This document shows positions 48,590 through 59,240 of a DNA stretch of 64,000 nucleotides, piece after piece. Both the position numbers and the translations under genes were made by a program. The first letter of the stretch is position 1, and each line of letters begins with the position of its first letter. The notes below the pieces were generated by a model, which did not search any database, was not told the DNA's origin, and was given only the letters and a program-made list of their open reading frames with translations. The stretch is from Burkholderia sp. MS389 (lineage in GTDB: Bacteria; Pseudomonadota; Gammaproteobacteria; Burkholderiales; Burkholderiaceae). Location: NCBI RefSeq assembly GCF_016899425.1, contig NZ_CP045995.1, forward strand, positions 1,426,001 to 1,490,000, given 5' to 3'.

Positions 48590-49282
48590 ATGCGACGACG
48601 GTTCTTCTGGCTGATCGTGCTTTCGCTCGGCATTGCGCAACAGGCCGCGGCGCAGCAGGCGCCCGCTTTGCCTGCTTCCGCGCCCGATGCACTGGCATCG
48701 GCGCCGGCTGCCGCGCCCGCGCCGCTCGCGAGCACCAACGATCAGCCCAACGAAGCAAACCGCCGCATCACGTCCTACCTGACGAAGAAATTCGGCGTCG
48801 CAAGAGAAAAGGCCGCGAAGCTCGCCGATATCGTGAGCGTCACTGCGACGAAATATTCGCTGCCGCCGGCACTCGTTTACGCGATTATTTCGATCGAATC
48901 GCGCTTCCAGGAAAAGGCGCGCGGCCAGCATGGCGCGACCGGATTGATGCAGGTCGTGCCGTCCGCGCACCGCGGCATGCTGCGCGACGTGAAGGACCTG
49001 ACCGAGCCGAATGCGAACGTCGAGGTCGGCTCGCGCATTCTGTCGGGCTATGTGAAAGCGGCCGGCGGCAACGTGCAGGCCGGGTTGAGGAGCTACAGCG
49101 GCGGATCCAGTGCGTATGCGGCGAAAGTGATGCAGCGGGTCGATTCGTTCCGGTTCGTGCTCGAACCCGATGACGATGCGAAAAGTGCGAATACCGCGAA
49201 CGATGCGAACAACGCGAAGGCGCACATGGTGCCGGTCAGCGATCCGTCAGCGGCGCCGGCCGCGAACCGCAACGCGAAGTAA
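48590..49282 (+). CDS. Lytic transglycosylase, SLT family
   Basis: A 230-residue secreted enzyme. A signal peptide ends near QAAAQQ, then an Ala/Pro-rich linker to about residue 50. The SLT domain has the catalytic Glu in IISIESRFQEKA and the GATGLMQVVPSA motif. The tail after residue 195 is Ala/Asn-rich and probably disordered. It cleaves peptidoglycan glycan strands. A TATACT at 48555-48560 could be its -10 box, with no clear -35. The LprI-like gene starts 3 bases after its stop. Confidence 0.9.
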   Translation: MRRRFFWLIVLSLGIAQQAAAQQAPALPASAPDALASAPAAAPAPLASTNDQPNEANRRITSYLTKKFGVAREKAAKLADIVSVTATKYSLPPALVYAIISIESRFQEKARGQHGATGLMQVVPSAHRGMLRDVKDLTEPNANVEVGSRILSGYVKAAGGNVQAGLRSYSGGSSAYAAKVMQRVDSFRFVLEPDDDAKSANTANDANNAKAHMVPVSDPSAAPAANRNAK

Positions 49283-49285
49283 GCA

Positions 49286-49702
49286 ATGGGCACCCCCGTT
49301 CGCACGGCCCCGGCCCGACGCCGCGCGGTCCGGCTGTTCGCCATTGTCGCGCTGTCGGGCGGCCCTGTATCGGCTTTCGCTGCCGTCGACTGCGAACAGG
49401 CAGGGCCGACGATGGAAGCCGTGCGGCGCTGCGTGCTCGATCAGCAGCAGCAGCAAGTGGACAGCGCGTACCGGTCGCTCGCTCGCAAGCTGCGCCAACG
49501 CAACCCCGACGCTGCCGCCCGACTCGCGAAATCGCAGACGAGTTGGGCCGCCTTTGCCGGCGATACTTGTGACTACGTGAAGACCGCCAATCCGCAGCAG
49601 ACGATTCCGAGTGACGCCTGGCTCAACTGTTGGGTGGATTTCAGTCAGGCACGCGTGCGCATCCTGAAGAAGTGGGAAGCGCAACTGACGCAGCCGAACT
49701 GA
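49286..49702 (+). CDS. Secreted DUF1311 (LprI-like) protein
   Basis: A 138-residue secreted protein with a signal peptide ending near AFAA. The mature part has paired Cys residues (DCEQAG, RRCVLD, DTCDYV, LNCWVD) in the order of the DUF1311/LprI N-terminal family, a group that includes a lysozyme inhibitor of mycobacteria. The QTSWAAFAGDTC core is typical. It is directly after a lytic transglycosylase gene, so the two are co-expressed. Confidence 0.88.
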   Translation: MGTPVRTAPARRRAVRLFAIVALSGGPVSAFAAVDCEQAGPTMEAVRRCVLDQQQQQVDSAYRSLARKLRQRNPDAAARLAKSQTSWAAFAGDTCDYVKTANPQQTIPSDAWLNCWVDFSQARVRILKKWEAQLTQPN

Positions 49703-49726
49703 CCGCCGGCCGTGCCATATCGCCAA

Positions 49727-49749
49727 TTGTTCCGATATTTCAGGAACAA
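49727..49749 (+). repeat. Inverted repeat with a second half-copy downstream
   Basis: TTGTTCC (49727-49733) and GGAACAA (49743-49749) form an inverted pair with a 9-base AT-rich spacer. The string ATATTTCAGGAAC occurs here and again near 49784-49796. It could be a weak terminator for the transglycosylase operon or a duplicated binding element. Confidence 0.35.
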
Positions 49750-49883
49750 AAACGCCAAAGGCCAGCGGTAGCCCATTCTTCTCATATTTCAGGAACTGTA
49801 AACGAGTACGGCGGCGCATTCGCGCCGCCGCCCCATGGCGTCACCGGATCACCTCCCTCGTGCCTTGATCCGGCCCCCTCTGA

Positions 49884-50324
49884 TCAAAGCTGCCCCGCCG
49901 CCCCCGTCCACCGCAGGTAATCCCCGCGCGTCCAGTCCAGCGACACACCCACGCGCTTCGTCCCCGGCCGGATCTTCGGCTTGTACACCGACAGCGTCAG
50001 CGACTCCAGCGCCGGCCATTCGCGAAACGACAGCACCGCGATATCTGCAACGAGCGTCTCCAGCAACCGCGTATGCGGCTTGTGCGACAGAAACGACGCG
50101 ACGTGCGCGCAGTAGCCGTCGTAATCGATCCACTCGCCCTGCTCGCTCGGCTCGCAGCGATACCCGAGCCGCGCGTCGATCACGATCGGCTGCGGCGCTT
50201 CATGCTCGTGCGCATGAATGCCGATTCGCGCGGGCACCTTCAGTTCGTCGACGAACACGCTCCAGCCGCGCCCGCGCAGGCGCGGCGCGTCGATCGCCAC
50301 GAACGGTTCGTCGAACGGCTTCAT
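49884..50324 (-). CDS. folB: Dihydroneopterin aldolase-like protein (FolB)
   Basis: A 146-residue protein of the FolB/dihydroneopterin aldolase family, which makes the pterin half of folate. Recognisable parts are FVDELKVPARIGIHAHEHEAPQPIVID and DYDGYCAHVASFL, then HTRLLETLVADIA with the conserved Glu. It overlaps soxG by four bases. Its position in a sarcosine oxidase operon fits: that enzyme transfers its one-carbon unit to tetrahydrofolate. Confidence 0.88.
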   Translation of the reverse strand: MKPFDEPFVAIDAPRLRGRGWSVFVDELKVPARIGIHAHEHEAPQPIVIDARLGYRCEPSEQGEWIDYDGYCAHVASFLSHKPHTRLLETLVADIAVLSFREWPALESLTLSVYKPKIRPGTKRVGVSLDWTRGDYLRWTGAAGQL

Positions 50325-50953
50325 GATGCGAGCGGCGCCGCGGCGTCGAGCATGATGCGCACGAAATAGTCGGCGAAGCTGCGGCGCAGGACGATCTCGA
50401 ACGTGTCGTCGCCGGTCGGGATCAGCGTGATCGGCGACTTGAAGTAGTGCGACTGCGCGCACTGGCCCGGCTTGAACACGCGCGGATGCAGATCGAGCGG
50501 GCAGCCGCGCGCGATCACGTCGCGCACGCGTTCGCCGGTGATCTCGACGACCGTGTAGCCGCTGCCGACGTCGACGGCCGCCGCGTACAAGCCCTGCACG
50601 GCCTCGGCCAGCTTCGCCTCGAGCACGCCGGCCTGCACCGGCCCGTTCGACCGCACGAGCCATTCGTCGGGGCCGAGCCACAGCACGTCGTACTCGGCGC
50701 CGCGCGCCACCGTGTTCGGCTCCGCGGGCGGCCGGCAGCCGACCACGCGCTCGAACGCGGCGACGAATGCCGGATCGCCCAACTCGCCGCGCACGTTGAC
50801 GAGATCGAGGAACGGCCGCTCGCGCAGCGTGAACTTCTTCGAAGCGCGCGCCTGGTGCGGCTTCAGCACGTCGGCCGCGCCGACGAACGGCGATTCAAGC
50901 GTCACGCCGCCCGCGCCCGCCACCTGCGTCTGGTTTCTCGTTTCATTCCACAT
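50321..50953 (-). CDS. soxG: Sarcosine oxidase gamma subunit
   Basis: A 210-residue subunit of the heterotetrameric sarcosine oxidase. The protein has the T-protein-like fold of the family: FTLRERPFLDLVNVRGELG near residue 41 and GPDEWLVRS, AAVDVGSGYTVVEITGE later. It overlaps soxA by 11 bases and folB by 4. Its length and place last in soxBDAG are standard. Confidence 0.93.
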   Translation of the reverse strand: MWNETRNQTQVAGAGGVTLESPFVGAADVLKPHQARASKKFTLRERPFLDLVNVRGELGDPAFVAAFERVVGCRPPAEPNTVARGAEYDVLWLGPDEWLVRSNGPVQAGVLEAKLAEAVQGLYAAAVDVGSGYTVVEITGERVRDVIARGCPLDLHPRVFKPGQCAQSHYFKSPITLIPTGDDTFEIVLRRSFADYFVRIMLDAAAPLAS

Positions 50954-53900
50954 GCTGACGCACCCCTTCGGTATCGTAGAAAACCGGGCTCGAGATCTTC
51001 GCGGTGATGCGCTTGCCGTTGGCCAGCGGAATCACGACGCTCTCGCCCATCTTGTTCAGGCCGCCCTTCACCACCGCGAGCGCGATCGAGCGCTTCAGGA
51101 TCGGGCTGTAGTAGCTCGACGTCACGTGGCCGATCATCGGCGTCGGATCGGTGGCCGACACCTGCGTGTCCTTCGCGATGATCTGCGCGCCTTCCGGCAG
51201 CACGAACTGTTCGTCTTCGGTCAGCAGGCCGACGAACTGCTTGCGGCCTTCCTTCGCGGTATCCGAACGCGACAGCGAGCGCTTGCCGAGGAAGTCCTTC
51301 GACTTCGCGACGACCCCGCCCATCCCGAGGTCGAACGGCGTGATCGAGCCGTCGGTATCCTGGCCGACGATGATGTAGCCCTTCTCCGCGCGCAGCACGT
51401 GCATCGTTTCGGTGCCGTACGGCGTGATGTCGAACTCGGCGCCGGCCGCCATCAGCGCTTCCCACACCGCGCGGCCCGCATTCGCCGGCACGTTCACTTC
51501 GTAGGCCAACTCGCCCGAGAAGCTGATCCGCATCACGCGCGCCTTCGCGCCGGCGACGGTGCCGTTGCGATAGCTCATGAACGGGAACGCTTCATTGCCG
51601 AAGTCGATGTCCTGGCACACCTTCTGCACGACCTTGCGGCTCTTCGGGCCGACCACCGCGAACGTCGCCCAGTGATCGGTGACGGACGCGAGCCGCACCT
51701 TCATGTCGGGCCATTCGGTCTGCAGCCAGCGCTCGAGCCACGTCAGCACGCGCGCCGCGCCGCCGGTGGTGGTCGTCATCATGAAATGCTGGTCGGCGAG
51801 GCGCACGGTCACACCGTCGTCGAACACCATCCCGTTTTCGTCGAGCATCAGCCCGTAGCGGCACTTGCCCACTTCGAGCTTGTTCCACGGGTTCGTGTAC
51901 ATCCAGTTCAGCAGCTTCACCGCGTCCGGGCCCTGGATGTCGATCTTGCCGAGCGTCGACGCGTCGAGGATGCCGACGCTGTTGCGCACCGCGAGACATT
52001 CGCGCTTCACGGCCGCATGGAGATCCTCGCCGTTCTTCGGGAAATACCACGGCCGCTTCCAGTTGCCGACGTCCTCGAACATCGCGCCGTGCTCGACGTG
52101 CCATTCGTGCACGGCCGTCTTGCGGATCGGGTCGAGGAAATCGCCCGTCTCGCGGCCCGCGAACGTACCGAACGACACGGGCGTGTAGTTCGGGCGGAAC
52201 GTCGTCGTACCCGTTTCCGGAATCGTCTTGCCGAGCGCGCCCGCGAGAATCGCCATCCCGTTGATGTTGCCGAGCTTGCCCTGGTCGGTGCCGAAGCCCA
52301 TCGCCGTGTAACGCTTCACGTGCTCGACCGACTCGAAGCCTTCGCGCGCGGCGAGCAGGATGTCGGCGGCTGCGACGTCGTTCTGGAAGTCGACGAACTG
52401 CTTCGGCCCACGTGCGGCGGCCTCGCGGCTGCCGACGAGCCACAACGGCTGCAGCGCACCTTCGACGGTTTCCGCGACCTGCGGCGCGACGGGGCGCTGC
52501 GCGGCCGTGAAGCCCGCGGCCTTCGCCGCTTCCACGCCCGCATCGACCGCGAGCCGCAGCGCACGGGCCAGCCCGAATTCGCCGGCCGCCGCACCGATGC
52601 TCGCTTCCGCCTGCACGGGCTTGCCCGGCAGGAAGCACGCCTTCTCGTCGTTCCAGCACGCCTTGCCGCCCGACTGCGCGAACAGGTGCAGCACCGGGCT
52701 GAAGCCGCCCGACATCGCGACGAGGTCGCACGGCAGCGACTGCATCTTGCCGCCGGTCTGGCCGTTCGAGTAGGACGCGACGTCGACCGACGATACGCGC
52801 CACTTGCCCGAAGCGGCCGTGACGACCGCACCGCTCATCACCGTCACGCCCTGCCGCTTGGCCGCCGCCGGCAGCGCGCCGTTCGACGACGCGCGCGAAT
52901 CGACGACCGTTACCTTCGCGCCGCACGCCTTCAGGTCGAGCGCGGTCTGGTATGCACGGTCGTTGTTCGTGAACACGACCACGTTGCGGCCCGGCATCAC
53001 GCCGAAGCGATGCACGTAGGTCGACACCGCGCCCGCCAGCATTACGCCCGGCAGGTCGTTGTTGCCGAATACGATCGGCCGCTCGTGCGCGCCGGTCGCG
53101 AGAATCACGCGCTTCGCACGGACCTTCCACAGCAGTTCGCGCGTGCCCTTGCGCATCGACACCGGCAGGTGATCGGTCAGGCGCTGCGTGACCGTCACGA
53201 GGTTGTGGTCCTGATAGCCGAACGCGGTGCTGCGCGACAGGATCGTCACGTCGGGCAGCTTGCGCAGCTCGGCCTCGATCTTCTCGACCCATTGCAGCGC
53301 GGGCTTCGCGTCGATCTCCGCGCGGCACGACAGCAGGCTGCCGCCGAGTTCGCGCTGGTCGTCGACGAGGATCACGCGTGCGCCGGCCGTGGCGGCCGCA
53401 TGCGCGGCGGCGAGGCCCGACGGGCCACCGCCGACCACGAGCACGTCGCAGTGCGCGTAGCACTTGTCGTAGCGATCGGCGTCGAGCACCTCGGGCGCCT
53501 TGCCGAGGCCGGCCGCTTCGCGGATCTTCTCTTCGTACTTCGGCCACATGTTGCGCGGCCACATGAAGGTCTTGTAGTAGAACCCGGCCGGCATGAAGCG
53601 CGAGAACTTCTGGTTGATCGCGTACTTGTCGTTCTCGAGCGTCGGCTCCGCGTTCACGCTCGTCGCGACGAGCCCCTGGTACAGCTCGATCTCGGTCGCG
53701 CGCGCGTTAGGCACGGTGTACGGGCCGGTTTCGAGCTGCACGACGGCATTCGGTTCCGCGACGTCCGCCGTCACGATTCCGCGCGGACGGTGGTACTTGA
53801 AGCTGCGCGCGACGAAGTGCACGCCGTTCGCGAGCAGCGCGGACGCGAGCGTGTCGCCCTGGAAGCCCTGATACGTGCGGCCGTTGAACGTAAACGTCAA

Positions 53901-53954
53901 CGGAATCGCGCGATTGATGCGGCCACCGGTGCCGAGGCGGTCTTTCTGGCTCAT
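50943..53954 (-). CDS. soxA: Sarcosine oxidase alpha subunit
   Basis: A 1,003-residue subunit. The N-terminal part has a 2Fe-2S-like/ferredoxin fold region (GFQGDTLASALLANGVHFV), then the NAD-binding site GGGPSGLAAAHAAATAGARV about residues 170-190. The C-terminal 400 residues are the aminomethyltransferase-like domain that binds tetrahydrofolate (HVLRAEKGYIIVGQDTDGS). The complex oxidises sarcosine to glycine, making 5,10-methylene-THF or formaldehyde and H2O2. Start 53954 overlaps soxD by four bases. Confidence 0.96.
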   Translation of the reverse strand: MSQKDRLGTGGRINRAIPLTFTFNGRTYQGFQGDTLASALLANGVHFVARSFKYHRPRGIVTADVAEPNAVVQLETGPYTVPNARATEIELYQGLVATSVNAEPTLENDKYAINQKFSRFMPAGFYYKTFMWPRNMWPKYEEKIREAAGLGKAPEVLDADRYDKCYAHCDVLVVGGGPSGLAAAHAAATAGARVILVDDQRELGGSLLSCRAEIDAKPALQWVEKIEAELRKLPDVTILSRSTAFGYQDHNLVTVTQRLTDHLPVSMRKGTRELLWKVRAKRVILATGAHERPIVFGNNDLPGVMLAGAVSTYVHRFGVMPGRNVVVFTNNDRAYQTALDLKACGAKVTVVDSRASSNGALPAAAKRQGVTVMSGAVVTAASGKWRVSSVDVASYSNGQTGGKMQSLPCDLVAMSGGFSPVLHLFAQSGGKACWNDEKACFLPGKPVQAEASIGAAAGEFGLARALRLAVDAGVEAAKAAGFTAAQRPVAPQVAETVEGALQPLWLVGSREAAARGPKQFVDFQNDVAAADILLAAREGFESVEHVKRYTAMGFGTDQGKLGNINGMAILAGALGKTIPETGTTTFRPNYTPVSFGTFAGRETGDFLDPIRKTAVHEWHVEHGAMFEDVGNWKRPWYFPKNGEDLHAAVKRECLAVRNSVGILDASTLGKIDIQGPDAVKLLNWMYTNPWNKLEVGKCRYGLMLDENGMVFDDGVTVRLADQHFMMTTTTGGAARVLTWLERWLQTEWPDMKVRLASVTDHWATFAVVGPKSRKVVQKVCQDIDFGNEAFPFMSYRNGTVAGAKARVMRISFSGELAYEVNVPANAGRAVWEALMAAGAEFDITPYGTETMHVLRAEKGYIIVGQDTDGSITPFDLGMGGVVAKSKDFLGKRSLSRSDTAKEGRKQFVGLLTEDEQFVLPEGAQIIAKDTQVSATDPTPMIGHVTSSYYSPILKRSIALAVVKGGLNKMGESVVIPLANGKRITAKISSPVFYDTEGVRQHVE

Positions 53955-54262
53955 TTGCTGGTGCCCTCTTCGTGTGCGTTGCCGGCAGCGGCGCCATTGG
54001 CAGCCCCGCCGAACTTTTCGTAGCCCTTGATATCGTAGGTCACCGTGTCGCGCGTGACCTTGAACCAGCGGCGGCAGCCCTGCGCATGCAGCCATTGCTC
54101 CTTGTGCAGCCCGCGCTTGTTCTCGCGCATGAACACGTATTCGCCCCATTCGCGGTCGGTCATGGTCTCGTTCGCCACCGGGCGCACGATGTCGGCTTCA
54201 CCGCCGCACGTAAACTCGGATTCGGCGCGCGGCCCGCACCACGGACATTCGATCAGCAACAT
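53951..54262 (-). CDS. soxD: Sarcosine oxidase delta subunit
   Basis: A 103-residue zinc-binding subunit: CPWCG near the start, then C at EFTCGG, and the HAQGCRRWF motif supply Cys/His ligands. This is the characteristic short subunit of heterotetrameric sarcosine oxidases. It lies between soxB and soxA, overlapping soxA by four bases. Confidence 0.95.
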   Translation of the reverse strand: MLLIECPWCGPRAESEFTCGGEADIVRPVANETMTDREWGEYVFMRENKRGLHKEQWLHAQGCRRWFKVTRDTVTYDIKGYEKFGGAANGAAAGNAHEEGTSK

Positions 54263-54283
54263 GTTTCTTTCTCCTCAGTGCGG

Positions 54284-55528
54284 TTAGTGCGCGACGGCGG
54301 CAGCGCCGTGCTCGTCGATCAGGTGGCCCGTGTAGAAGCGGTCGAGCGCGAACGGCGCGTTCAGCGGATGCGGTTCGTCGCGGGCGATCGTGTGAGCGAA
54401 CACCCAGCCCGAGCCCGGCGTCGCCTTGAAGCCGCCGGTACCCCAGCCGCAGTTGAAATACAGGCCCTTCACGTCGGTCTTGGTGATGATCGGGCACGCG
54501 TCCGGCGACACGTCGACGATGCCGCCCCACTGGCGGTTCATCCGCACGCGCGAGAACACCGGGAACATCTCGACGATCGCCTGCAGCGTACTTTCGATGA
54601 TGTGGAAGCTGCCGCGCTGGCCGAAGCCCGTGTACTGGTCGATACCGGCGCCGATCACGAGGTCGCCCTTGTCGGACTGGCTGATGTATGCGTGCACCGC
54701 GTTCGACATGATCACCGAGTTGACGACCGGCTTGATCGGCTCGGACACCAGCGCCTGCAGCGGATGGCTTTCGATCGGCAGACGCACGCCGGCCATGTCG
54801 GCGAGCGTCGTCGTGTTGCCGGCCGCGACCACCGCGACCTTCTTCGCCTTGATGAAACCCTTCACCGTATCGACGCCGACCACCGCGCCGCCTTCGCGGC
54901 GAATGCCCGTCACCTGGCAGTTCTGGATGATGTCGACGCCGGCGCGATCCGCGCCGCGCGCGAAGCCCCAGGCCACCGCGTCGTGGCGTGCGACGCCCGC
55001 ACGGCGCTGGATCGATGCGCCGAGCACCGGGTAGCGGCTGTTCAGGTTGATCGTCGGCTCGATTTCCTTGATCTGCGCGGGCGTCAGGAATTCGGCGTCG
55101 ACGCCGTTCAGCCGGTTCGCGTTCACGCGGCGCTCGGTGTCGCGCACGTCCTGCAGCGTGTGCGCGAGGTTCATCACGCCGCGCTGGCTGAACATCACGT
55201 TGTAGTTGAGATCCTGCGACAGCCCTTCCCACAGCTTCATCGCCTTCTCGTACAGCGCGGCCGATTCGTCCCACAGATAGTTCGAGCGCACGATCGTCGT
55301 GTTGCGCGCGGTGTTGCCGCCGCCGATCCAGCCCTTCTCGAGGATCGCGACGTTCGTGATCCCGTGCTCCTTCGCGAGGTAGTACGCGGTCGCGAGGCCG
55401 TGGCCGCCGCCGCCGACGATCACGACGTCGTATTCCTTCTTCGGCTCCGGGCTCTTCCACTGCTTTTCCCAGTTCTCGTGATACGAGAGGCCGTTGCGGA
55501 ACAGGCTGAATATCGAGTAGCGGCTCAT
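54284..55528 (-). CDS. soxB: Sarcosine oxidase beta subunit
   Basis: A 414-residue flavoprotein that carries the sarcosine dehydrogenation site. The dinucleotide motif [18 protein letters not shown] begins near residue 34; [20 protein letters not shown] and the C-terminal [18 protein letters not shown] are typical of the family. It starts at 55528, 14 bases after sdaA, as the first gene of soxBDAG. Confidence 0.96.
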   Translation of the reverse strand: MSRYSIFSLFRNGLSYHENWEKQWKSPEPKKEYDVVIVGGGGHGLATAYYLAKEHGITNVAILEKGWIGGGNTARNTTIVRSNYLWDESAALYEKAMKLWEGLSQDLNYNVMFSQRGVMNLAHTLQDVRDTERRVNANRLNGVDAEFLTPAQIKEIEPTINLNSRYPVLGASIQRRAGVARHDAVAWGFARGADRAGVDIIQNCQVTGIRREGGAVVGVDTVKGFIKAKKVAVVAAGNTTTLADMAGVRLPIESHPLQALVSEPIKPVVNSVIMSNAVHAYISQSDKGDLVIGAGIDQYTGFGQRGSFHIIESTLQAIVEMFPVFSRVRMNRQWGGIVDVSPDACPIITKTDVKGLYFNCGWGTGGFKATPGSGWVFAHTIARDEPHPLNAPFALDRFYTGHLIDEHGAAAVAH

Positions 55529-55542
55529 GTTTGGATCCTTCG

Positions 55543-56928
<1,386 letters not shown>

Positions 56929-57214
56929 CTGGCTTCCTTTGGGTTGCATGCGTGAAATGTCGTTGGGCACCAGTACATCAAAGCGTAAAATCGGCCGATA
57001 GAACAAAAACGGCATCGGCGTGGGATACCGCCGCCAAGCGCCGTGCCGGCCGGCCCGAAAGTGCGTTTTGGCGATGGTTCGCGACGAAAAACCACAAGTC
57101 CGGCCGCGGCCGATCGGCGACGCTGGCTGCATCCGCGCCGCCTCCGGCAGCCGCAACCCGCAAACAGTGTGAAACGAGTGAGACCGCCTGCCCGGCGTGA
57201 CGAGATTGGCCGCG

Positions 57215-58288
57215 ATGACCCCCGACGTACCCGCTTCCCCCCTCGCAGAACCCGCGCCGCGGCGCATCCGCTTCGGCATCGTGCTGCTGCCGAACTTCAC
57301 GCTGACGGCCTTCTCCGGCTTCGTCGACATGCTGCGGCTGTCGGCCGACGACGGCGACTACAGCAAGCCCGTGCGCTGCGCGTGGAGCGTGATCGGCGAG
57401 ACGCTCGCGCCGGTGCGCGCGAGCTGCGGGATCCAGATCACGCCGTGGGAGACGTTCGACGCGGCCGAGCCGTTCGACTATGTGGTGGTGGTCGGCGGGC
57501 TGCTGCATTCGGGGCCGCAGGCCGGCCCTGAAACGCTCGAGTTCATCCGCCGCGCGGCGGCGGGCGGCGCGACGGTCGTCGGCATCTGCACCGGCGTGTT
57601 CACGCTGATGCGCGCCGGCGTGCTCGACGGCTACCGCACCTGCGTGAGCTGGTTCCATTACTGGGATTTCATCGAGCGCTTTCCGTCCGCCGATCCCGAC
57701 CTGCTGATCGCAGACCGGCTGTTCGTGATCGACCGGCGCCGGATCACGTGCTCGGGCGGCCGCGCGTCGATCGACGTCGCCGCCGCGATCCTGCTGCGCC
57801 ATTTCGATCACGCGACCGTGCAGAAGGCGCTGCGCATCCTGCTCGTCGGCGAGATGCAGAAAGGCAATGCGCCGCAGCCGCATCCGCCGGGGCTCGAGCC
57901 GGCGACGCACCCGAAGGTCAAGCGCGCGATTCTTCTGATGGAACAGCACGTCGGGCGTGCGCTGCCGCTCGAGGAACTCGCGTGCAAGCTCGACCTGTCG
58001 ACGCGGCAGCTCGAACGGCTGTTCAAGGCCGAGACCGGCAGGAGCCCGCAGGCCTTCGCGAAGCAGGTGCGGCTGCGCACGGCCGCGTGGCTGCTGACGA
58101 GTTCGGACCGCACGGTCGCCGATATCGCGTCGAGCTGCGGATTCGCCGATGCGTCGCACCTGGGGCGCGAATTCCGCAAGCAGTTCGGCGTGCCGCCGGC
58201 GACCTATCGCGAGCGCGGCGGCGACGTGGCCGAAGTGGCCGCGATGCCCGACGCGTCGGCCGACCCCGTCGAGGACATCGCCGAGTGA
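57215..58288 (+). CDS. GlxA/GbdR-type AraC-family regulator
   Basis: A 357-residue regulator with an N-terminal DJ-1/PfpI-like domain ([20 protein letters not shown], then VVVGGLL and [13 protein letters not shown] with a nucleophile-elbow Cys) and a C-terminal AraC HTH pair ([43 protein letters not shown]). GbdR and SouR in pseudomonads, of the same layout, activate betaine and sarcosine catabolism. It is divergent from sdaA-soxBDAG, so it most likely controls that operon. A GTG at 57197 would add 6 residues. Confidence 0.92.
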   Translation: MTPDVPASPLAEPAPRRIRFGIVLLPNFTLTAFSGFVDMLRLSADDGDYSKPVRCAWSVIGETLAPVRASCGIQITPWETFDAAEPFDYVVVVGGLLHSGPQAGPETLEFIRRAAAGGATVVGICTGVFTLMRAGVLDGYRTCVSWFHYWDFIERFPSADPDLLIADRLFVIDRRRITCSGGRASIDVAAAILLRHFDHATVQKALRILLVGEMQKGNAPQPHPPGLEPATHPKVKRAILLMEQHVGRALPLEELACKLDLSTRQLERLFKAETGRSPQAFAKQVRLRTAAWLLTSSDRTVADIASSCGFADASHLGREFRKQFGVPPATYRERGGDVAEVAAMPDASADPVEDIAE

Positions 58289-58359
58289 CGGGGCCGGGCA
58301 GCCAGCCCCTTCCCTGATCGATTGCAGAACGACGCATGTTCGCGTCGGTTTCCGTTCTT

Positions 58360-58375
58360 TTGGAACCGGTTCCAA
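58360..58375. promoter_or_regulatory. 16-bp perfect palindrome, LacI-type operator
   Basis: TTGGAACCGGTTCCAA is an exact palindrome with the central CG typical of LacI/GalR operators. It lies 100 bases upstream of the GntR gene that heads the threonate cluster. No LacI-family gene is in this window. Confidence 0.6.
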
Positions 58376-58436
58376 TCAATTTAGCCGACGTTACCTCTCT
58401 TGAACGAGGGTTATCCCGGATGCTGATGCTCGCTCA

Positions 58437-58466
58437 AATTTGTATGATGACCACATCACCTTACAA
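58437..58466. promoter_or_regulatory. Possible GntR autoregulatory site
   Basis: TGATG (58445-58449) and CATCA (58454-58458) form a dyad around a 4-base centre. TTTGTA and TTACAAA flank it nearly symmetrically. The site lies 12 bases before the GntR start, where repression would be effective. Confidence 0.4.
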
Positions 58467-58477
58467 ACCTGAGCATC

Positions 58478-59182
58478 ATGTTCGAGAAAATTCCCGCCCG
58501 TGCGATGAGCGACCACGTCGCGCAGCAACTGCTCAAGCAGATCGAAGTGGGCAGCTTCTCGGCCACCGGCAAGCTGCCGACTGAAGCCGTGCTCGCGCAG
58601 GAATTCGGCGTGAGCCGCACCGTGATCCGCGAGGCGATCTCGCGGCTGAAGAACGAAGGCGTGGTCGAGCCGCGCCAGGGCAGCGGCGTATTCGTGAACC
58701 AGCACGGCGCGATCCGGCCGTTGCGGATCGACTACGCGGAAGCCGTCGAGGCGAGCTCGCTGCCGCATCTGCTCGCGGTGCGCCGCGCGATCGAGGCGGA
58801 AGTCGCGGCCGAGGCCGCGCTGCACCACACCGCCGACGACATGGCCGACATCGACGACGCGCTGCGCAAGATCGACGCAGCCGTTGCCGAAGGGCGCGAC
58901 GGCGTCGCGGAAGACGTCGCATTCCACCGCACGATCGCGGCCGTCACCGGCAACCCGTATTTCCTGAAGACGCTGCAATTCCTGAACCAGTATCTCGAAG
59001 CCGGCGTGAAGGTCACGCGCAGCAACGAAGCGACGCGCGAGGATTTCTCGCGTCAGGTGCGCGAAGAGCACGCGGCGATCGCCGACGCGATCCGCGCGCG
59101 CGACCCGATGGCCGCCCGCAACGCGGCGCGCACGCACATGTACAACGCCGCCCGCCGTCTCGCGGAAGCCGGCATCTGCTGA
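58478..59182 (+). CDS. GntR-family regulator, FadR/FCD type
   Basis: A 234-residue repressor. The winged-helix domain has LPTEAVLAQEFGVSRTVIREAISRLKNEGVV and RQGSGVFV; the C-terminal FCD domain has the metal-binding Asp/His pattern (EDVAFHRTIAAVTGN, REEHAAIADAI, RTHMYNA). Start ATG 58478. It is the first gene before ltnD, 58 bases away in the same direction, so it probably responds to a threonate-pathway intermediate. Confidence 0.93.
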   Translation: MFEKIPARAMSDHVAQQLLKQIEVGSFSATGKLPTEAVLAQEFGVSRTVIREAISRLKNEGVVEPRQGSGVFVNQHGAIRPLRIDYAEAVEASSLPHLLAVRRAIEAEVAAEAALHHTADDMADIDDALRKIDAAVAEGRDGVAEDVAFHRTIAAVTGNPYFLKTLQFLNQYLEAGVKVTRSNEATREDFSRQVREEHAAIADAIRARDPMAARNAARTHMYNAARRLAEAGIC

Positions 59183-59240
59183 AGCCGGCGGCGCCCGCCG
59201 CCGTTGTCCAGAACCTCTTTCGAATCGATCAAGGTTGACC

